64,000 nucleotides of DNA from Arcuatula senhousia. Its lineage: Eukaryota > Mollusca > Bivalvia > Mytilida > Mytilidae. Position 1 is the first letter of the stretch. Every line of letters starts with the position of its first letter. Below the pieces are notes generated by a model. That model did no database searches. It worked only from the letters and a program-made list of their open reading frames with translations, and had not been told where the DNA came from. The DNA lies in assembly GCA_963971305.1 (NCBI GenBank), contig OZ020304.1, positions 22,302,103 through 22,366,102 on the forward strand. The letters are read 5' to 3'. Shown piece by piece: positions 1-11,522 of this stretch. Position numbers and translations under genes: made by a program.

Positions 1-945
1 AGAAAAATCAACTTGTGCCCGAAAAAACCATTGCTTCGTTCACCAAAAACCGTCGCCTACACACTAAAAAACCTTATATAACAAAAGGTAACACACGAAC
101 AAACCTTACCATAATAAGATATTTTGGTTGGCATTTTTTTTCTTTTGCTTTGAGACAGAAGACTGTTTCCAAGTCATTAGTGTTGGCAAATAAGTAAAGT
201 CTATATAGGTATAGATAAACTTACATTACGGTGAGGTTCCTTGTCAAAAATCGTCTGATGGTAGAAAAACAAGGCTTATAAGATGGAAATCTTACATTTT
301 TTCTTATTTATTAAACGTTTTTATTAAAAGATATATACCTAACGATTCGTTAGAATACAAGGTAAGATGTCAATACTATTTCAAGACCAATTTCGTTCAT
401 TTAGACACTGATAATTGATACGTTTTCATTTTTGTCGTATGTAGAATTTACCTACAACCGCAAAAACCTTACTGTTGTCACGCAAAAACATTTTTGTCGT
501 GTCGCACTTTGTAGGGATTGTATATTTTACCAATTGTAAACTCTTACGATATCAATTTGCTATGCATTGTAGTATATCATTTATTAATTATCTACATGTA
601 AAATTCTAAATTGAGAGTTAATTGTAATGTGGACCAACTAATGGAGTTATCTCCCCGCCAAATGTATTCAATATGTAAAATGTTACACGTATTTACTAAT
701 TGCGCAAATTATTCAACTTAATGAAACTTAATGATAATTTATTGTTCCAAGAACTTTTTGTGACCCTGCAACGACATGTCCGGGCATTTAGTTTTACTCA
801 TGATCCGTCCGTACGAATTTTCTCTAACCTTTTCTTAGAAACGTGGGAATGATTTGAAATTCATAAGTCCTATGAGACTTTCAGACCTGTCAGACTTCTA
901 CTTTCGGTTTGGGGTCTTACGTGCGGTAAAATAAAATTGTGAATT
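1..945. other. AT-rich stretch without a recognisable gene
   Basis: No ORF here shows a recognisable domain or codon pattern. The one short open frame near the left edge is low complexity. No repeat element could be assigned from the sequence alone. Confidence 0.5.
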
Positions 946-2069
946 AGGCAAAAAAGTATGTGCGTTTCTCGTTTCATGCTTGAAAAAATAGGGTTGGTAA
1001 GTAGGCATTATTTTTATTTTCTATTTTTTTAAACTTGAGTTAAGGGGAGCAGATTTCAAGTTTAACGGTGCTAAAGCAAAAATTGCAATAAAACTAGAAA
1101 ATGTGTCTATGAGCCACAGGATGGATCTCCCGTTCTTGAAATATCATTGACCCTCAATGTGTATTACCTGAGATATGGACCTTTACCAAGAAATTAATCA
1201 AAAGTGTTCATGTGTAAAATATAGGTCGCGGTGACCTTATTTCTGGTGGGTGGTGCCATGTTACCAAGACTCATCGAGTAGTGAAATATTATTGACCCCT
1301 AACATGTAGTATTCAAGATATGGACCTTAACCAAGAACTTAACCAAAGTCATTCATGCATAAAATATATGTCACAGTGACCTCATTACTAGTGGATGGTG
1401 TCACCTTACCCAAAACACATCTAGTGGTGAAATATCATTGACCCCCAACATCTAGTATCCATGCTATGGACCTTAACCAAGAACTTAACCGAAGTCGTTC
1501 ATGCATAAAATATAGATCACAGTGACCTAATTTTTATTGGGTGGTGTCATGTTATCCAAGACACATCTAGTGGTGAAATACCATTGACCATCAACATGTA
1601 GTATCTGAGATATGGACATTAACCAAGAACTTAACCAAAGTCATTCATGTGTAAAATATAGGTCACAGTGACCTAATTTCTGGAGGGTGTTGTCACCTTA
1701 CCTAAGACACATCTAGTAGTGAAATATCATTGACCCCCAACATCTAGTATCCAAGTTATGGACCTTAACCAGCGACTAAAACGAAGTCGTTCATGCATAA
1801 AATATAGGTCACAGTGATCTAATTTCTAGTGGGTGGTGTAGCCCTACCCAAGACCCATCTGGTGGTGAAATATCATTGAACCCCAACATATAGCATCCGA
1901 GAAATGGACCTTAACCAAGAACTTAACCAAAGTGTTACGGACGGACAAGGGTAAAACTATATGTCCGATCCACATACGTGGTCGGACCATAAAAAGTCTA
2001 GGGTTGGCATGAAAAACTAAGGACGGTAGGGAAACCAGAAACACCCATATTATTTTTTATTTGCATGGC
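946..2069. mobile_element. Foldback MITE split by a nested pearl-like element
   Basis: The left half (946-1085) and right half (about 1996-2069) match the two ends of the intact foldback element at 61726-61955. Shared features are an AGGC-AAAAAAGTATGTG start, a 'ctTGAGTtaaGGGGaGCAG' middle, a 'TAGGGT..GGTAGG' region and a terminal TGGCC. Between the halves sits a pearl-like element, so that element landed in an older MITE. The match is imperfect and was read by eye. Confidence 0.5.
1086..1995 (+). mobile_element. Pearl-like element, family B, copy 1
   Basis: About five units of roughly 150 bp (core 'ggaccttaaccaagaacttaa') are followed by an ACGGACGG stretch and a terminal hairpin (GTCCGATCCAC / GTGGTCGGAC) ending in ATAAAAA. 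This matches the plan of bivalve pearl elements: tandem core, ACGG microsatellite and a hairpin right end. The second copy at 43428-44510 is in the opposite orientation. There is no coding capacity, so it must be moved in trans; a Helentron-type source is an inference. Each unit carries an AGGTCAnnnTGACCT-like palindrome. Confidence 0.75.
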
Positions 2070-2091
2070 CTCAATAACCTCAAACAATAGC

Positions 2092-2366
2092 TTATCTCTT
2101 ACCCACTTGATCTACAGGTTCTGTATTACCGGTTATGTCCTTTTGTTTTGATTTATATATATTTTGTAGTTTCGTTAAGTTTTGTTCATCTTTTTCTTTC
2201 CACACTTTCAATTCTTTCCGCCTTTTTTCATCTTCTTTTCTTCTTTTTGCATTTACTTTTTTTAGTATCTTAATTTGGTATATTTTCGTCAGTATTTTAC
2301 ATACACACACAACAGCTAAAATACAGCCAAGCAAGGACCCCATAAGAACTATACGCCAAGTTATTT
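2092..2366 (-). CDS. Terminal exon, single-pass membrane protein with charged tail (paralogue 1)
   Basis: A minus-strand exon that begins after a clear acceptor (TTTCTTTTAG) in phase 1 and runs to a stop at 2092. It encodes a WRIVL motif, a hydrophobic helix (GSLLGCILAVVCVC), then a Lys/Glu-rich tail likely to form a coiled coil (RRKELKVWKEKDEQ). The exon at 18013-18305 starts with the same acceptor context, phase and WRIVL motif. The fragment at 16660-16883 shares the KELKxWKEKxEQ motif. So this is a small local family of last exons. The upstream ectodomain exons could not be identified, and the first Met in the frame is probably not a start codon. Function is unknown; it could be a relic of a membrane receptor. 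Confidence 0.5.
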
Positions 2367-2393
2367 CTAAAAGAAATAGTATGATAGCATATT

Positions 2394-4000
2394 AAGGTTG
2401 AGCCCCCCAAAAAACTAGTTTTATGGCCCTGTCACACTATAACGTTTTAGTCAACGTGTGCCGACGTTTTAGAATATATTTTCAACACGCTGGTGTGCGT
2501 TTCGTAAGTTTTGTACACGTTATGGACACGCTACAAACACGTTAGCGAACGTCAGCGTGCGTTGGTGATCGCCGAGTGCGTCGCAAATTTTTCAACATGC
2601 TTAAAATTTCCGACGTACGCCAACGTGTTAGAAATATATTATTCGAACGCTAGGCATAAGTTAGAAGGACGTTATACACACGCTGACGTACGCTATGTGG
2701 TCGTTGTGCGCACGTTGAAATGCGTTTGACGAACGCTAAGATAAATGGAAACGAACGTGTCTAGCGATAATGCAGCGCACGTCTAGCGTCAGTCTAACGA
2801 CCAAGAAACCTATTCAACGTGTTTAAAACGTGTACAGAGCGCACAGAGCGTCATTGTAACGAACGAGTAGCGTATCAACCCCAGAATTTTATAAGTTAGA
2901 TTGAATTACAAGGGGGAAAGTCAATTTCAAAAGCTTCAAATACTAATTCAAACCTGAAAAAAATCTTATTACAAAAACAATGAACAAAGCCAAAAAATAA
3001 ATCTTGAATATAACAAAGATAACTTAGATGGTCTGGAATTGAAAGTAATTCTTGCAAATTGCAATACACCTGTCGTGTTTTTGGTGGAAATTTTTTATGG
3101 TAGAAAAATACTAAAATACAACGAGTAACAACAGTCTAAAAAAACTCATTTGAAATATTGTGTATTTTAAATATTCAATAAGCTCACGCGTTTTTCTCTA
3201 TTAAGGACATCCGTCATGCTGTCTGCGATCATTTAGGATAAGTCAAGTGCTAAAAATAGGATGCTAGGCAAAATCTACAGACCGGTAATTATTACATGTA
3301 TATACTCATTTGAGATTTTGAGAGTTTGTTAACAAGCGTATGCATCCCTCTCTGTATATTTTTGACATATCAAAATATAAAATCTACACTATATTTTATT
3401 CTTTTAGACTGACTGCAAATCATTTGTTAAAAAAACGGCTTTAGAATAATTATACATTCATATTACCAGAACGCTGAAAACCAATATTTTTATAACGAAA
3501 CAAAATTTCTATAATTATTAATTAATCCAGCAATACATTTAAGCCAGATAATAGATCTATTTGGGCTATTATAAAAGATACTTAAGAAATTAACAGAAAT
3601 CCTAGGTCTCCCCACCGGGAGAAAAAATTATAAGCTAGACTAACGCTATGAATGCGTTCTGCAGTCGTCACACATGCGCTAGGCAAACGTCAAGTACGCC
3701 GGACAAACGCTATAGATAAGTTTTGAATAAGTTTGTCGTGCGTTGCAGGTATTCAGTCTGACGCTTTGTGGTCGTTCACCGAGAAATCTTTTGAAACTTT
3801 TCACAGCGACTGCCAACGTGTTCCAACGTTTTAGAAAATTATTCGAACGTTCGGCACACGTTGGCTAAAACGTTATAGTGTGACAGGGCCATAACCCCGC
3901 CACATTTTACATGTGCCTGTCCTAAGCCATGATTCTTTGACAAATTAAGCTCTTGTTTGTCATTGTCGTTCTGATAACTCCGAGAACAACATCGTAAGAC
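2394..4000 (+). repeat. Penelope 3' region interrupted by a TIR element
   Basis: The flanks 2405-2421 and 3894-3980 (ACTAGTTT then CCCCGCCACATTTTA, TGTGCCTGTCCTAAGCCA) match the uninterrupted run at 35660-35715, downstream of the Penelope-like element there. The 35.66 kb copy therefore shows the site before the insertion. Only 3' non-coding material is present here. Confidence 0.6.
2424..3891. mobile_element. 1.47 kb non-autonomous DNA transposon with about 40 bp TIRs
   Basis: The ends are near-perfect inverted repeats starting TGGCCCTGTCACACTATAAC and extending to ..CAACGTGTGCCGA, with about one mismatch over 40 bases. The flanks are TA on both sides (2422-2423 and 3892-3893), consistent with a 2-bp TA duplication. 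Comparison with 35660-35715 supports this, apart from one T in a T-run. The subterminal regions are packed with short AACG/ACGT-rich words in both orientations. No transposase is encoded. The superfamily is uncertain; the TA target would fit Tc1/mariner-like mobilisation. Confidence 0.8.
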
Positions 4001-4149
4001 ATATATATTTTTTTAACAAGGCCTTACCGTTTAAGTTTTATGGTCAGCTTGAAAAAAAAAATACACTTAAATCCAAAATCATTAAAACAGACCAAAAAAA
4101 GGAAAAAGCAAAGACAATGAAGCAACAACACTCAAAAACAAAAGAAAAC

Positions 4150-4440
4150 AAACTAACTGTAATCAGCAACCCACAATTCCACACGACGGGTGTGCTATAG
4201 CAGACAGGATCCGCTTATTCTTCCGGAGCACGTGAGTTCACTCTCGTTTCGACTTGAGTTCGTGTTGTTTATTTCTGTTTGGTTAATTTTGTCGGTTTTT
4301 TGTGTGTGTGTGTGTGTTCTCGTGCTTTTCTTGTTCGTGTTTACCGGTTTTGTTGCTGTCCTTTCGGACTTTGGACACTATAATGCCCCATTGTGCCTCT
4401 TTGCTTTTTCCATAGAATAGAACGTGAACTCATTTTGTAA
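4150..4440 (+). repeat. Dispersed repeat R1
   Basis: It contains CTTCCGGAGCACGTGAGTTC and the following TCTCGTTTCGACTTGAGTTC, then a GTGTGTGT run. The same block recurs inverted at about 19430-19660 and, more diverged, at 16260-16330, 26330-26540, 44570-44670 and 45280-45620. Several copies adjoin Penelope fragments, so it may be a non-coding part of such an element. Open frames across it are coincidental. Confidence 0.55.
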
Positions 4441-4579
4441 CACAACTTTTCCTGTCTTAAATCTACACAAGTCATAAATGAATCTATATTTACCAATTTT
4501 AAGGTAGTTCCAAAATGAATCTATTTTATGGTGATAAAGAACATATTCATTATTATTTTTTTTCAAATTTAAAATTATC

Positions 4580-5330
4580 ATGTATTCACCGTTAGGTTTT
4601 GTTCGCAGGAAAATCGGAGATAAGAACTATTCTTTTTCTTCATTATCTTCAATTGAAACTTTACCCGGGTGGTCATCTCAGTACAAAAACGAAACGATTT
4701 TATTTTTTAATATATTACTTTTTTTTCTAACCTGGAAAGTAAAATATCTTCTTCACCTGCATACGGTGTTTATAATTCACAACTTATTCGATATACAAGG
4801 ATTTGTACTAGTTTTACAGAGTTTTTGTTATCCGCTGTATACCTAGGTTTAGAACTACGTCTTATACGATCTCTAAAAGAAACTCTTCCCTCGTTTTCAG
4901 CCATCGGTGCAAAAAGTCTAAATCATGTTAGACGAAATGGTAAATGAACGTTTTGATTAGTGTTTGTTGTACTGAGACGCTCACCTCATAAAAGACAACA
5001 CCCCGTGCTGTTTTATGTTACTACTGGACCCTAATATAAGATAGCGATGGAAGAGAGAAGTTTGGTGCCTGGCTTAGCCCACTTTTTGTTTTGAAACGCC
5101 TGTACCATGTTAGGACCATTGAAATTCTTGAACTTTTCCGTTATGTCTGTTCTGTTTTGTTTTTTATAAGGATATTTGCGATTTATCATCCAAGTTCGTT
5201 AGTTTTGTTATTACCTTTATTTGCCTGTCTTAAACGATCATTTCTTATTCATTTTCTTAACTGTATTAAAGATATTGCATGCATTTTCACACGCTTTAAT
5301 GCCATTTTCATGTTCAATGTGGCATTTTGT
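4580..5330 (+). pseudogene. Decayed Penelope-like RT 3' part and 3' UTR
   Basis: The order of motifs matches the better copies at 10240-10930 and 13700-14390: 'ccCGGGTGGTCATCTCAGTAC', then 'CATACGGTGT', 'TTCGATATACAAGG', 'TACGATCTCTAAAAGAAAC', 'AGCCATCGGTGCAAAA' and the 3' UTR 'TGTACCATGTTAGGACCATT'. In intact copies these encode the region after the YLDD motif, up to the C-terminal basic helix. Many frameshifts and stops make it a dead relic. Confidence 0.6.
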
Positions 5331-5339
5331 TAAAAACGT

Positions 5340-5836
5340 CTGATAAAAGCAGCTTTATCAGACGTCAATTTTCCCAGGCATATGTAACATTCTTTAATCT
5401 ACCTTCTTCAAATATGGGTATCAAACACAATGGTAAAATTTCACTGATATCATCTTCCCTTTCATCAGAACTTACTGTTTTCCGTATTCTCCTTCTACCC
5501 CTACCTCGTATTTTTTTTAGCTTTAGTCAGTTTATTCAACTGCATTTATGTCTTGCTTTGAACTTGACAATACTAATATTAATGGTCATTTAAATACTAT
5601 TTTAATTAAACCAATTTCCTATGCCTCCAGCAAATCTGTCTCTATAACAACCTCTAGGAAGCTTAAAAAAGCCAAGCCTTAACCATGACCATGGACCATG
5701 ACTATAATGTATTCTATTTGCAATCTTTGAGCACACCTAAATGTCTTTAGCTACCTTAGATGCATCACCACCAATGTGGCTGTGACTGTGCACACAAATG
5801 GCATTAACTTCATCCACATTATGTTAATTGTTTGGG
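5340..5836. other. No gene recognised
   Basis: AT-rich sequence with a short open frame but no motif I can name. Confidence 0.4.
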
Positions 5837-5866
5837 TTTTTTTTTTTTTTTGGGGGGGGGGGGGGT
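5837..5866. repeat. Poly-T / poly-G tract
   Basis: About 15 T followed by about 14 G. Such tracts are prone to length error, and the open frame across it is not credible. Confidence 0.8.
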
Positions 5867-6179
5867 TGACCTAAAATTGCTAATACGTACAGTCTTCAAT
5901 TATTTTACTTACATTGTCATTTTCATGGCCGGTTTTTCTTGCCCAGGTTATTTTAAATTAAATATAAATCTAATGCTTCTAGTGTACTTGCCACTTTGTT
6001 GTTATCTTCATTTGGAATATGAAAGTTACTATTGATTGGATGTGATACTGAATTGATCATCAGCAGTGCGACTGTTGTGTCTTTAGCAAGCAGGGACTGC
6101 TCTAACTCTTCCAGAGCACGTGAGTTCTTTTGTGTCTAGTTGTACTTCTATTGAACGTGTCGCTATTCCATGTATATAT

Positions 6180-6420
6180 CTAATGAAAACCATTTATCTT
6201 TGAAATTAATGAAATTTCATAACATTTAAAAAAACAGGATTGTAATGAAAAGTCATGACTTCCTTCAAGGTCATGACAAGAAAATCCTTGATTTTTCCAA
6301 TATTTTTTGTGATGAAAATTCATGACTTGAAAATGTAACTGGAATTTCATGACATTTGTCAAAAAGATACAGTGTTGAAAATTCATGACTTTAAGACAGT
6401 TTTTAATTTTCTATTACTTT
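6180..6420. repeat. Short TCATGAC-rich repeats
   Basis: The words TTCATGACTT and TTTCATGACATT occur several times in about 240 bp, with partial inverted symmetry. No coding sense is seen. Confidence 0.4.
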
Positions 6421-6587
6421 TTATTGCATTTTGTCATAAAAAAAAATCGCGTGCCAAAACAGTTTGACATGAAAGACACCTTGGTCGAAAATGGTGGAAA
6501 AACTCAACCATATTGCGAGTATACTGTGAATTCAGAACTGTAAATATGTTCTTGACTAATTTCAGTACATATTTATCTAAAAATATA

Positions 6588-6789
6588 ATACTGTGGTTTC
6601 AATATTATTCGTGGGTTATCAATTTTCGTGGTTTTCGTGGATGGGCGTTCACTCACAAATTTAAATTTAAAATTCCACGAAAAGGAAATTTAATTTTCAT
6701 CAACCACGAATTTAAGAATCCACGAATGGAATCTTTTTTAACAAAACCACGAAAAATGATATACGCGAAAATAATTGAATCCACAGTAT
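6588..6789. mobile_element. Foldback MITE, about 200 bp
   Basis: The left end ATACTGTGGTTTCAAT and the right end ATTGAATCCACAGTAT are inverted repeats. Inside, TTTTCGTGG and CCACGAAAA words pair over most of the length. It is non-coding and short, with no clear target duplication longer than a dinucleotide. Confidence 0.75.
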
Positions 6790-7083
6790 TTTTAAGCATA
6801 TCATATTAAAATAATATGTGTGACATTTGATCAAAATAAAAGGATGTCAAAACTATCCAGATACTAGTATTTGTTTACGGATTCTGTCAAAATGACAGAA
6901 ACTGGGCAAATTCTGGTAATTTTTTTCAATTATTAGACGCCTCAGACTTAGATTCTTGACTCAGACTCCTTCTGACTCAGAATTTTTGTTCATGAATTCT
7001 AAAATTCACTTCAATTAAAGTCTAGATCAGTTCAGAGATTTCTTGGTCAGGCTTTTTTTTCTTTGAAAATAACTATTTAAGCT

Positions 7084-7911
7084 TTAAAAATCTACGTTTT
7101 CTCGATTTGTAGGTAAAGAAAATAAAGGTAATAACAAAACTACCGAACTTGAATGATCAATCTCATAGTCCAGAGAAAATGACAGAAACGAATCAGTCAT
7201 ACCGGAGAATTGGTGGATCGCAATGGTCCTGACTTGGTACAGACATTTCAAACGAAATGGTGGGTTAAACCAGGTTTTATGGCGCCAAACCTCCCTCTTC
7301 CATTGCGATCTTAGGATCCGGTAATGACCATAGAACACAACATAGTTGTGAGACACAATAGGGATATTGAGGTGATCATCTCAGTACAGCAGACCAGTCA
7401 AACACTAATTAAAACAATTAACTATCATATCTTTTAAGTCAATTTTGAACTTTTCTACTAGTGGCTGATAACGAAGAAAGAATTTTTTTAGGGATCGTAT
7501 GAGACGTATTTTCTTATAGCCCTGCTCCAAAAGTCGGTCACGAAGAAATCGGTGTCTGATCCAAAAATCTGTGAAATGTGTGCAAGCTCTGGCATATCGA
7601 ATAAGTTGTGAAATATAAACACCGTATGCAGGGGAAGTAGGTATATTGCTCTTTAGATTAGGAAAATTAATAATTTGAATATTAAAATCGTCTCGTTTAT
7701 CGTAAATTTTTGTACTGAGATGACCACCTGGGTCAAATTCGAGGTGCAAATCCAAGAAAGACGTGAAGCAATTTGATTCGGTGGTCTCTTTAATCTCCAA
7801 TTCTGGAGGATATATTGAAGTAATCCATAGAAAATGTAACCCTTTAAGGTGTTTATAAAAAAAAAACAAAAAAAAAACATAAATTACTCCAAATACAAAG
7901 TGCATTTTCAT
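7084..7911 (-). pseudogene. Penelope-like RT C-terminal fragment with 3' UTR
   Basis: An open frame (7405-7911) encodes the region downstream of the RT catalytic motif: IYPPELEIKETTES, FLDLHLEFDPGGH, TKIYDKRDDF, SPAYGVYISQLIRYARAC, then a basic helix ending RYQPLVEKFKI. The same block order follows YLDD in the 33.1-35.3 kb element (KIYDKRDDF, APSYGVYISQLVRYARIC). The 3' UTR follows to 7084 ('GGTACAGACATTTC', 'GGTTTAACCCACC' in complement). The RT core is missing, so it is a 5'-truncated insertion. The first residues read from low-complexity sequence and are not native. Confidence 0.75.
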
Positions 7912-8459
7912 TGATTACTTTAATTTTTTTCCCCATAAAATAAGGGGACATATATGGCCCTTACCGTACTATGTCTTTTCATCATATGATTGACTCTATG
8001 ATTGGGAGGTTAAGACACATACATGTCAATGCATGTAGGAGAAATTTCATAATATGATGGCATGGTTGAAGAGAAACGTAATCGTATGATAAGGAACCGG
8101 ATGGAGATAGTGAAATGGTTAGAATTTGATTATCATTTTTATCTGAATGTTGGTCAGCATACTAAAGCTGAATACTAGACTGACTTTTGTGTCATTGTTA
8201 ACTTGACTTCTATATATGTTCCCGTCATGCCTACTAGTATATTCCTTCCAAAGTTATCTAACAAATATCTTGATAGTTCCTGTCAGATTTATTGTTTGTA
8301 TTGTTTCAATGTATTTATTCAGCAAATGATTGTCTGGCAACATATGATAGAATTAAGTAGATATTAAGATTAGATTCGTGGGTAATTTGTTGATCACCCT
8401 AAATTTTTGAACTACAATACACAGGTTTGGCATTATATCAAAATATGATGGCGTTTATT

Positions 8460-10930
8460 TTTAGAGTTATTGCGCGTCCACGTGTCAATTTTAACAATGA
8501 GAAACTGGGTCTTTCGTTAAGACGTGAGATACTGTTGTTGTTAGATAATCTGATTCTTTGTTTCTTTTTCTTTTGTACCAAATGATTTTGTTTTGACCTT
8601 TTCCTACTTCCGACATTTGAATGCGTTATAGATATCCCGTTGTTACTCTCGTTAAAGACTGCCTAAAGTCCCCTCTGACGTGCGACTATTCCACTTCTCC
8701 CATTGTCTATGGTTTATTTGGTCATGTTATCACGGGTGATCTAACATCTCAAGATAATTGAAAACGATTTATTACGAAATGTGGTTTCCCATTGACCTAA
8801 ATTCAGGGAGCCACAACGTATTTATTGTAACCATAACTTTAAGATCATCATAGACGCTGTGGAGGACTATGCCAGAGCCTGGATATAGCGGGAAGTGCAC
8901 CAAGAGCCAGAACTTGAGTCACTGTCAGACTGGGTAAGGACTATCCGATCTCTTGTACGCAGCCGAATAGATAAACTTTGCCGGGAAATGTCTTAATCCT
9001 CGGCCATGCTCCGTATTCAGAAGTTGTGAAGCTCTCAATTGTCTCTCTTCGTTACATGACAAATATATGTCACAGCTGCAGACAAGGCTTCCAACAATAT
9101 AGTTTTTGTATGAAAAGCACACTACTACAAATGTCTGATTCAATAATTAGGCATTGATGGTTTATTCATCTGCTAGTGCTTCATACACTCGGACTTCATT
9201 TGACAAAGATGAGATCATAGCAAACCATAACGATTATATGTCCATGTCCTCTTTAAATATATTATTGAAAAAGAAACATAAAATGTAACCATATTTGTAA
9301 TGGATACCTAAACTTCACAAAAATCCGTACAAAGAAAGGTATATAGCAGGATCTTCATCGTGTTCAACTACAGAATTGTCCGTTCAACTCACTAAGATTT
9401 TGTCTGATGTCAAGGAAGGACAACAAGCATACTGTGACACTATAGAATTAATCATATGTGGATTTTAAAGAACTCAAAAGATTTTTTAGATAATTTTAAA
9501 TCCCGGTCATTCTCTGAGATTCATTATTTGAAAACTTTCGATTTTTCAACTTTGTACACCACATTGCCACACGAAAAACTTAAATGTCGCCTGAAAAAAC
9601 TTATTGAAAAGGTCGTTTCGAATTCAAGAAACTTCATTGTTTTCGGTTATAAATCTACATTTTTTTCCAAAACATCTTAGGCGACAAACATTTGATATTC
9701 TGGGGGGGATGGATGTTAGCCCCTCGAAGACGAGAATTTTTTATTTTTTTTTGAACGACACCGAAAACAATTTTTTCATTCGCACTTTTGTTTACGCTGT
9801 GTAGCCCAGACTCACCAAAACAATTATTTTTTTTCTTTCTGGGTCAGAACAATTTATTTTTTTGCCAAATAATTGAAAACAAAATTTTTTTTCTCCAAAA
9901 AATCCATACCACCCCCCCAGAATTTCAAATGGTTGCTGCCTTATAAAGATATAGATTTGTTACACTTTGGATCAAGTTTCCAGTATGCTTGTTTTCCGTA
10001 TTGAAAACATATTTGTCACATTTGGAGGAGAGATTTTTCAACAACAAATCGGCATTCCAATGGGAACAAACTGTGCTCCTCTCCTCGCCGACTTGTTTTA
10101 TACTCTTACGAGATTGAATTTCTTCAGGATCTCGTAAAGAACAAGAAGATGAAAGAAGCAAGGTCCTTTAATCTCACTTTCAGATATATTGATGACGTCC
10201 TCTTTGTCAACAACTCTTCAATTGGTAGATGGATTCTTCCAATATATCCTCCAGAGCTAGAGATTAAAAAACCACCGAATCTGTTTGCTCTATATCATTT
10301 TTGGATCTACATCTCGAATTTGACCCGGGTGATCATTTCAGTACAAAAAATTACGATAATAGAGACGATTTTAATTTTAAAATTATTAATTTTCAAAACC
10401 TGGAATTTTACATACAAACGTCACCTGTATAAGGTGTCCATACTTCATTACTAATTCGATATGCCAGGGCTTGTATAACTTTTTTTTTCAGATGTTTTGA
10501 TCCGACACCGCTTTCTCCGTAACCGACTATAAGGAAATACGTCTCATACGATTTCTAAAAAAGTCTTTCTTCTTTATCAGCCACTGGTTGCAAAATTCAA
10601 TATCATGTTCGACGAAATGGTTAGTTCTTGCTTTGATTCGTGTTTGGCTGGTTGATGTACTAGATGATCACCTTAGTATCCCTAATATTTCTTCACAAAG
10701 CTGTTTTGTTTTGTGCGACTATCGGAACAAAGATCGCAATGAAAGGGGGTGTTCGGCGCGCCTTGAAACCTGGTTTAATCCATTATTTCTTTTGAAATAC
10801 CTGTACCAATCAGGACGATTGGAATCTTCCTTTTCTACGGTATGTCTTCCTAATTTTATCTTGTCTTATGGACATTTGAGATTGATTCTCCAAATTCGGT
10901 AATTTTGTTATTGCCTTTATTTACATTCAA
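8460..10930 (+). pseudogene. Decayed Penelope-like element, copy in unit 1
   Basis: Recognisable RT blocks appear in broken frames: HVITGDL (about 8745), PKLHKNPYKERY (about 9308), FDFSTLYTTLPH (about 9538-9575), IGIPMGTNCAPL (about 10045-10080) and YIDDVLF (about 10185-10205). They are followed by YPPELEI and the 3' UTR. Numerous stops and frameshifts, plus a MITE between the STLYT and IPMGTNCAP blocks, show it is dead. The order of motifs is that of Penelope-like reverse transcriptases, and no LTR is present. Confidence 0.8.
9689..9932. mobile_element. Foldback MITE inside the Penelope relic (unit 1)
   Basis: The ends CATTTGATATTCTGGGGG and CCCCCCAGAATTTCAAATGG are inverted copies. The interior is rich in AATTATTTTTTT / ATTTATTTTT words. 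It splits the RT reading frame, and an identical placement in unit 2 shows it predates the duplication. Confidence 0.75.
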
Positions 10931-11329
10931 TAGTTTTGGAATTGCAACAATTACTACTCCATATCGAAAATGATTATGTCAAACAAAATCAGACTTGCGA
11001 TTTAATTGAAATAATCGTATCATTACACAATAACGTGTAAATGTAAACTTAAATTATTAGGGAGGATGTTCTGGATCTGACAGACATACACTGTCCTTCA
11101 AAACTAAGTATACTAATAGTGTGATTCAAAGCAATGGAGTTTTAATCAATTAATTTAAAATCTCTTTAAATTTCTTACATTTTTGTCATTTCTATAACAG
11201 AAATACTCTGCATATTAAAGGCAATCTAGCCAAAAGTTAGAAATTGACATACATCATATGAATATGAAGAGTATTTTACAATTTAACAAAACAAAATACA
11301 ATTAGCAAAACGGATATAAAACAGTTAAG

Positions 11330-11522
11330 TTTAGTATGCCGTATATGCATATTTCAGTGAGAAACCTCTCATCAGCAGCAATGGAATCAAAACTTGAAAG
11401 GTCAAAAACCAAAAGTATTGAACGAAAAGTTCAAAACAAAAAGAGTTCAAGCAAGAAAGCCAAATCCAGCATTAAAACATTTTTGAATTTTACAATCGAA
11501 AATTTTATTCTCAAAAATAAAA
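11330..11522. repeat. Repeat R2, copy 1
   Basis: It holds 'GTATATGCATATTTCA', 'GAAAGGTCAAAAACCAAA' and 'TTTTTGAATTTTACAATCGA'. The same words in the same order occur at 14790-15027 and, more diverged, at 57735-57950 upstream of gene B. A 66-codon open frame here is not conserved in the other copies, so coding is unlikely. Confidence 0.55.

Noticed and set aside
15..197. 60-codon ORF at the left edge
   Set aside because: No motif, no splice context, composition typical of chance.
8925..9143. Minus-strand ORF with repeated copy at 12372-12590
   Set aside because: It is antisense to the decayed Penelope N-terminal region; its conservation in two places is due to the segmental duplication, not selection.
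11340..11392. Hammerhead ribozyme in a Penelope 3' region (CTGATGAGAGG..CTGAAA on the minus strand)
   Set aside because: Penelope elements can carry hammerheads and CTGATGAG is present, but the required GAAA directly after stem II is displaced and no closing stem with a cleavage site could be drawn.
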